From Brettanomyces bruxellensis (Eukaryota > Ascomycota > Pichiomycetes > Pichiales > Pichiaceae): a stretch of DNA of 64,000 nucleotides. Location of the stretch: NCBI RefSeq assembly GCF_011074885.1, contig NC_054690.1, positions 2,299,001-2,363,000 on the forward strand, in the 5' to 3' direction. This document shows positions 59,857 through 64,000 of this stretch, one piece after another; within the stretch, counting starts at the first letter, position 1, and every line of letters starts with the position of its first letter. The notes beneath the pieces are model-generated. The model saw only the letters and a program-made list of their open reading frames with translations, was not told the DNA's origin and searched no databases. A program made the position numbers and the translations under genes.

Positions 59857-60978
59857 TTAGTTGTTCTCTGGTCTCAACTTTCTGACCTCAGTTCCAACCT
59901 TCCAGATCTCCATGTTTCTAACAGTATCCAACTCCTTCTCCAAAGCCTCTCTGTAGTCTGGACGAGAGTTGAACTCCAAAGATCTCTTGGTCTCGGCACC
60001 ACTCTTGATGTTGGCGTACAACTTTCTGAAGACTGGCTTCAAAGTGTCTCTGAAGACTGGGTACCAGTCCAAAGCACCTCTTCTGGCAGTGGTAGAGCAA
60101 GCATCGTACATGTAGTCCATACCGTGCTTTCCAACCATTGGGTACAAAGACTGAGTAGATTCCTCAACAGTCTCGTTGAAGGCCTCAGATGGAGTGTGGC
60201 CGTTCTCTCTCAAGACCTCGTACTGGGCCAAGAACATACCGTGGATACCACCCATCAAACATCCTCTTTCACCGTACAAGTCTGAGTAGACCTCTCTCTG
60301 GAAGGTGGTCTCGTAGACGTAACCAGAGCCAATGGCCATAGCAAGAGCGATGGTCTTCTCCTCGGCCTTACCGGTAGCATCGTTCCAGACGGCGTAAGAA
60401 GAGTTGACACCCTTACCTTCCTTGAACAAAGATCTGACACTTCTTCCGGAACCCTTTGGAGCAACCATGATGGTATCGATGTCCTTTGGTGGTTCAACGT
60501 GCGTCAACTTGTTGAACACTGGAGAGAAACCGTGGGAGAAGTACAAAGTCTTACCCTTGGTCAACAAAGGCTTGATCGAAGACCATGTCTCGGACTGAGC
60601 AGCATCAGACAACAAGTTCATAATGATGGTACCCTTCTTGATGGCCTCCTCAATAGGGAAAAGGTTTTCACCTGGAACCCATCCATCCTCAATGGCTGCC
60701 TTCCAAGAACTTCCGTTCTTTCTGACACCGATGATTGTCTTCAGGCCATTGTCTCTCAAGTTCAAACCCTGACCGTAACCCTGCGAACCGTAACCGCAAA
60801 CACAGAGAGTATCGTTCTTGAAGTAATCAAGAAGCTTTTCTCTTGGCCAGTCGGCTCTCTCGTGAACGGTTTCAACAGTACCACCAAAGTTGATGTTCTT
60901 GAGGCCTCTGACATTTCTTGGAAGCTGAGCTCTTGCCAAGGTTGGTCTTGCCAACTTGCTTAATGAATTTCTGAACAT
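59857..60978 (-). CDS. ILV5: Acetohydroxyacid reductoisomerase, mitochondrial
   Basis: Ilv5 converts acetolactate and acetohydroxybutyrate to the dihydroxy acids of valine, isoleucine and leucine synthesis with NADPH and Mg2+; in S. cerevisiae it also stabilises mitochondrial DNA. The 373-residue product has a basic presequence (MFRNSLSKLARPTLARAQLPRN), the cofactor loop GYGSQGYGQG at 62-71, VAPKGSGR, the metal-binding region around DLYGERGCLMGG, and ETVEESTQSLYP. Identity to yeast Ilv5 is very high up to the end (RNMEIWKVGTEVRKLRPEN). Codons are strongly biased (TTG, AAG, AAC, GGT, TCT), which indicates high expression. Confidence 0.97.
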   Translation of the reverse strand: MFRNSLSKLARPTLARAQLPRNVRGLKNINFGGTVETVHERADWPREKLLDYFKNDTLCVCGYGSQGYGQGLNLRDNGLKTIIGVRKNGSSWKAAIEDGWVPGENLFPIEEAIKKGTIIMNLLSDAAQSETWSSIKPLLTKGKTLYFSHGFSPVFNKLTHVEPPKDIDTIMVAPKGSGRSVRSLFKEGKGVNSSYAVWNDATGKAEEKTIALAMAIGSGYVYETTFQREVYSDLYGERGCLMGGIHGMFLAQYEVLRENGHTPSEAFNETVEESTQSLYPMVGKHGMDYMYDACSTTARRGALDWYPVFRDTLKPVFRKLYANIKSGAETKRSLEFNSRPDYREALEKELDTVRNMEIWKVGTEVRKLRPENN

Positions 60979-61857
60979 TTTTTTTTATACGGTATATTAC
61001 TCTGAACGATGCAAATTTGCTATCTGATAGTGCAAAACAGAAGAGAACGTGAAAGAGAAAAATCACAACTTAACTTGGTGCAGCAAAAATAAAATACCCC
61101 TTTCGTTAGTCAAGGAAATTGCTTCCTTATAAATCAAATTAATTATTCGCCAATTAACCAAAGTCAATTTCCGAGACTTCCATTGAAATGACTAACACAA
61201 ATTTTTCACTTTCGCAATGCGGTTGAATTTTTTTTTTTCTTATTTTCGTTTGTTCGTTCTATTCAACTGCATGAAAAATATCATCCAATCAGCTTGGATT
61301 ACGTAGCTCCGCAACTTCTTTGTGTGCAATTTCCACTTTTTGATTTCTCCTGCTCAGGTCCTGAATCCGGAGTACTACACACCAATATATTATACACGAT
61401 TTTTTCTTTCTTGCACTTGGTTTGATTGAATCATCTGTGATCGCGATGGATGACAATTGCAAATAATTTTGAAGTTCCAACGGGCTTTTTTGTTTTGCCG
61501 CCTTTATTTCATTTTTTTCGCTTTCCATTTTCCCATTAATGGTGTGAGTGTCTTTTTTTCTTCAAGTTTATTTTCAATTTTCTTTTCATTGGAACATAAT
61601 CATCTGAATGAACTAATTTACGGGAATTTTTTTTACTCACTAAAGGGTGTGCACGGATGTTATTGCTTCCTCGATGTTCTGTGCAAGGATGGAGTCTGAT
61701 CGTGATTCTTTCTCCTTCACGAGCAACAAACGTAGAAAAATAATATTGGGGAAAATTTAATTTAAACGGCTGCTATATAGGGATACTTTGCAAGCAATTT
61801 GCGATGAGGCTATTTCCTCATATGTATAATTAATTCAGTGTAATTCAACAAGCTGTC
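60979..61857. other. Divergent intergenic region ILV5/NDUFA12
   Basis: About 880 bases. Two TGACTAA-type sequences, variants of the Gcn4 site, occur near 61109-61115 (minus) and 61189-61195 (plus), 130-220 bases upstream of ILV5. A CCGGAG half-site at 61367-61372 is too incomplete to be called a Leu3 site. Short open frames here look like chance. Confidence 0.4.
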
Positions 61858-62289
61858 ATGTCCACTTCTATTATAAGGGTGTTCAAGAACTTCTACCGAA
61901 ATGGAATAAAGAAGTCACTAAGGCAAATCGCGCAAATGAACGATACCAAGTCCGGGCATATTGTTGGTGTTGATGACTATGGTAACAAGTTTTACGAGAC
62001 AACAAATCCAGAAGAAATCCATATGAGGACCAGATGGGTTGAATATAAAGATTTCTGGAGACCTGACATGTCGCAGATTGAACCTGGGTGGCACTTTTGG
62101 TTGGCTTATGGTACGGATACTCCACCTAATCAATTGAAACCATCCGAAAAGGCGATTAGGCACATTGTGCCAGCACAGGAAAAGCAGCACCCAGTAACAT
62201 ACTCGTGTACTAGAGGTGCATATGTTCCATACAACACAGCAAAGCCAACGCTTTCTTCATGGAGTCCCAAGGTGAAGGAAAGAGTCTAG
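61858..62289 (+). CDS. NADH dehydrogenase (complex I) subunit, NDUFA12/B17.2 type
   Basis: An accessory subunit of respiratory complex I on the matrix side of the inner membrane. The 143-residue product shows the family block: IVGVDDYGNKFYET, then RTRWVEYKDFWRPDMSQIEPGWHFWLAYGTDTPP, which corresponds to the conserved YGNKYYE, RWVEY and P-x-WH-x-WL motifs. The N-terminus (STSIIRVFKNFYRNGIKKSLRQI) is basic and amphipathic, in line with mitochondrial import. Its presence shows that the organism keeps at least part of complex I, unlike S. cerevisiae. It is divergent from ILV5. Confidence 0.9.
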   Translation: MSTSIIRVFKNFYRNGIKKSLRQIAQMNDTKSGHIVGVDDYGNKFYETTNPEEIHMRTRWVEYKDFWRPDMSQIEPGWHFWLAYGTDTPPNQLKPSEKAIRHIVPAQEKQHPVTYSCTRGAYVPYNTAKPTLSSWSPKVKERV

Positions 62290-62643
62290 ATGATCTTATA
62301 TACATACGTATTTATTTATTTATTTATTTATTTATTTCACAGCAATCGCACATAAATCCCCCATTTATTAACGTATTACTTCTACCGTCTACTGTCAATG
62401 GAATGCTAAAAGCGCAAATGGTCGTAAAAAGCGTCGTTAAATACAGATGAAGAGCAAAAAAAAAAGATACCCCCGCCAGTGGAAGTGTTCAAATAAATAG
62501 CAAACTGTTCCATGTGAACCGGAAGGGAAAAAAATTCTTGAACCCACAAGCCAAATAAAGAATTAGGTATCTCAGCTAGTAAGACAGCCAAGGGGTTGAT
62601 TTTATGCGAACCTTAGCAGTCCTAAAGTCGAGGTTGAAAGAGT
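62290..62643. other. Convergent gap NDUFA12/DYS1 with TTTA repeat
   Basis: About 350 bases between converging genes. A (TTTA)n microsatellite of about six to seven copies lies at 62310-62337, 20 bases past the NDUFA12 stop codon. Nothing else is apparent. Confidence 0.5.
62310..62337. repeat. (TTTA)n microsatellite
   Basis: A tandem TTTA tract right after the NDUFA12 coding region. It would lie in the 3' UTR. Confidence 0.8.
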
Positions 62644-63771
62644 TTACTCGCTTGCAAACGTAGCGGCAACAATCAATGGGAAGACAGTTGTAACATCTGC
62701 ATACAATTTGGTCATGTGTGCATCAGGCTTAATCTTACCCCATGAAACGGCTTCATCGGGTCTGGCACCAGCATCCGAACCATCAAATTCCTGACCAGTG
62801 TTGATGTACACAGACCAGTCGGCACCATTTCTCATCAAGCAAGAGTTGCAGATATGGTGCTTGATCATACCACCACCAAGAAGAATCATACCAGCTCTGG
62901 TTGCATCCAAAGAGATGCTGTTAAGTCTTCTGATATCACCAACGATATCCACTCTCAATCTCTTTGGCGAAGCCCTGAAAGTGTGGAAGAAAAGCATGTC
63001 ACCGATGGAACCATCGGTAAGAGATGGGCAGAATATAGGAATCTGGTTCTTGTGAGCCCAGTAGAGAACAGAGGTCTCATCATTGATCTCCTTACCCAAC
63101 CTGTCGATGAATCTGGATGGAGTCCAGACTGGAGCATCGTCATCCATGCAGTTTGCACCGAGCTTCTTGGCAGAAGCTTCCTGCTCTGCAAGCATCTTAT
63201 CCAAAACCGGATTCATGAAGTCCTCGAACTTACAGTAGTTCTCGTTTGGAATGATCATGTTACCAATTCTGTTCAAACCCTTCTTTCTCAACTCCTTTCC
63301 CCTAAGAGCGAAGTCACCCATGTAAGTTGGAGCAAGACACTTGATAATATCCTCTTCAATACCACCGGCAGACGACACAACGGCACTAACCATCTTATGC
63401 TGGACAAGGAATCTCAAAGTGTCTCTCAGACCAGAGGAAATCAAATTGGAGGTGTATCCAAGGAAGATGGTTGCCTTCTGGTTTCCATTCTCATCGAACT
63501 CTCCCTTCCACTCTTCCTTTGGAATCTCGGATTTGTTCTTTCCTCTCCATCTTCTCATCTCATTGATGATCTCGCAGGCAGTGTACAAGTTAGAAGCCTG
63601 GAATCCCATGGTCTTCATAGACTTGACAAGGTCAATAGCTCTGGAGTTCCTACTCTCAGGCTTCGAGTAGTCCACACCGTGGACCTCTTCAAAGTTCTCT
63701 GGAACAGGAACCGAAGCCTTCATCACGGCATCATTTGCCAGTGCTGGCTTGTAATCCTTACTCTCACTCAT
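62644..63771 (-). CDS. DYS1: Deoxyhypusine synthase
   Basis: Dys1 transfers the aminobutyl group of spermidine to one lysine of eIF5A, the first step of hypusine formation, in the cytosol with NAD. The 375-residue product matches yeast Dys1 in order: [29 protein letters not shown], the NAD-site [52 protein letters not shown], and the active-site lysine region [10 protein letters not shown]. The C-terminus stops at VAATFASE, shorter than S. cerevisiae by the basic tail. The open frame runs to a TTG at 63825, but the ATG at 63771 gives the family N-terminus. Confidence 0.96.
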   Translation of the reverse strand: MSESKDYKPALANDAVMKASVPVPENFEEVHGVDYSKPESRNSRAIDLVKSMKTMGFQASNLYTACEIINEMRRWRGKNKSEIPKEEWKGEFDENGNQKATIFLGYTSNLISSGLRDTLRFLVQHKMVSAVVSSAGGIEEDIIKCLAPTYMGDFALRGKELRKKGLNRIGNMIIPNENYCKFEDFMNPVLDKMLAEQEASAKKLGANCMDDDAPVWTPSRFIDRLGKEINDETSVLYWAHKNQIPIFCPSLTDGSIGDMLFFHTFRASPKRLRVDIVGDIRRLNSISLDATRAGMILLGGGMIKHHICNSCLMRNGADWSVYINTGQEFDGSDAGARPDEAVSWGKIKPDAHMTKLYADVTTVFPLIVAATFASE

Positions 63772-64000
63772 TTTTGTGCTGTTACGCTGAGTGATTAGGC
63801 TCTGATCAACTTCACAGTAAAACAAATGAAAATGTCAACCGTAGCTCCTGAAAAATGGCACAAGCGCGGTGTTTAGAAGGTTATCACATCTTTTTCCTTT
63901 TTCACCTCTCTTAAATACAAAAAAAAAATGTGTTGAATTACTATCTATCAGGAAAGCTTCATCGCAATTGGGTAGTGCGGTAACAAAATTACACTAATTC

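Noticed and set aside
59812..60963. Plus-strand frames of about 155 codons over ILV5
   Set aside because: They are antisense to ILV5, whose strong codon bias leaves few stops on the opposite strand.
61367..61372. Leu3 site upstream of ILV5
   Set aside because: Only one CCGG half-site is present; the partner half expected in CCGGNNCCGG is missing.
62854..63798. 314-codon plus-strand frame across DYS1
   Set aside because: It is fully antisense to the clearly conserved DYS1 gene. Long antisense frames are common over biased codons.

Overview
This is a 64 kb gene-dense stretch of a nuclear chromosome from a budding yeast (Saccharomycotina). It has about 30 protein genes on both strands, short AT-rich intergenic regions, few introns, and no tRNA, rRNA, transposon or CRISPR signal that I could find. 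Two clues narrow the lineage. A complex I subunit (NDUFA12 type, 61858-62289) is present, which Saccharomycetaceae lack. CTG also appears at a conserved leucine of HDA1 (6160-6162), which argues against the CTG-Ser clade. A Pichiaceae-like yeast such as Brettanomyces/Dekkera would fit, but this is inference; the species is not proven.

Layout, left to right. LYS12 (lysine synthesis), RCM1 (25S rRNA m5C methylase), HDA1 (class II histone deacetylase), SNT1 (Set3-type deacetylase complex), CDC6 (replication licensing) and TOM22 (mitochondrial import). Next comes a minus-strand run of CPT1 (phospholipid synthesis, with an intron), CRC1 (carnitine carrier), SPC98 (gamma-tubulin complex) and FAR11 (STRIPAK-like). 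Then LSM12 (with an intron), TEP1 (PTEN-like), an unrecognised 147-residue membrane protein, VAM3 (vacuolar SNARE), POL1 (DNA polymerase alpha), MIC27 (MICOS), AVT4 (vacuolar amino-acid transporter), COX20, OCA1, OST2, CKB1, GET1, ALK1 (haspin-like kinase) and a BFA1/Byr4-like mitotic-exit regulator. The right part holds two Ser/Thr-rich surface proteins, one an aspartyl-protease-fold protein that has lost catalytic residues, followed by PRX1, ILV5, the complex I subunit and DYS1.

Gene order preserves several S. cerevisiae neighbourhoods recalled from its systematic names: RCM1-HDA1; TOM22-CPT1 and SPC98-FAR11-TEP1; POL1-AVT4-MIC27-OCA1; CKB1-GET1-ALK1. It interleaves them with genes that lie on S. 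cerevisiae chromosome XV (CRC1, OST2, VAM3), as expected for a lineage that split before the whole-genome duplication. There is no operon logic. Functional links are thematic: S-phase genes CDC6 and POL1 both carry an MCB-type ACGCGT upstream, and HDA1 and SNT1, both deacetylase-complex genes, converge.

Two genes need splicing to give a full family-length product: CPT1 and LSM12, each with a short first exon and a TACTAAC-like branch site. Several open frames extend upstream through GTG or TTG codons. I set every start at an ATG, which shortens HDA1, SNT1, CRC1, SPC98, AVT4, OST2, CKB1, GET1, DYS1, the surface proteins and the 147-residue orphan relative to the longest open frame.
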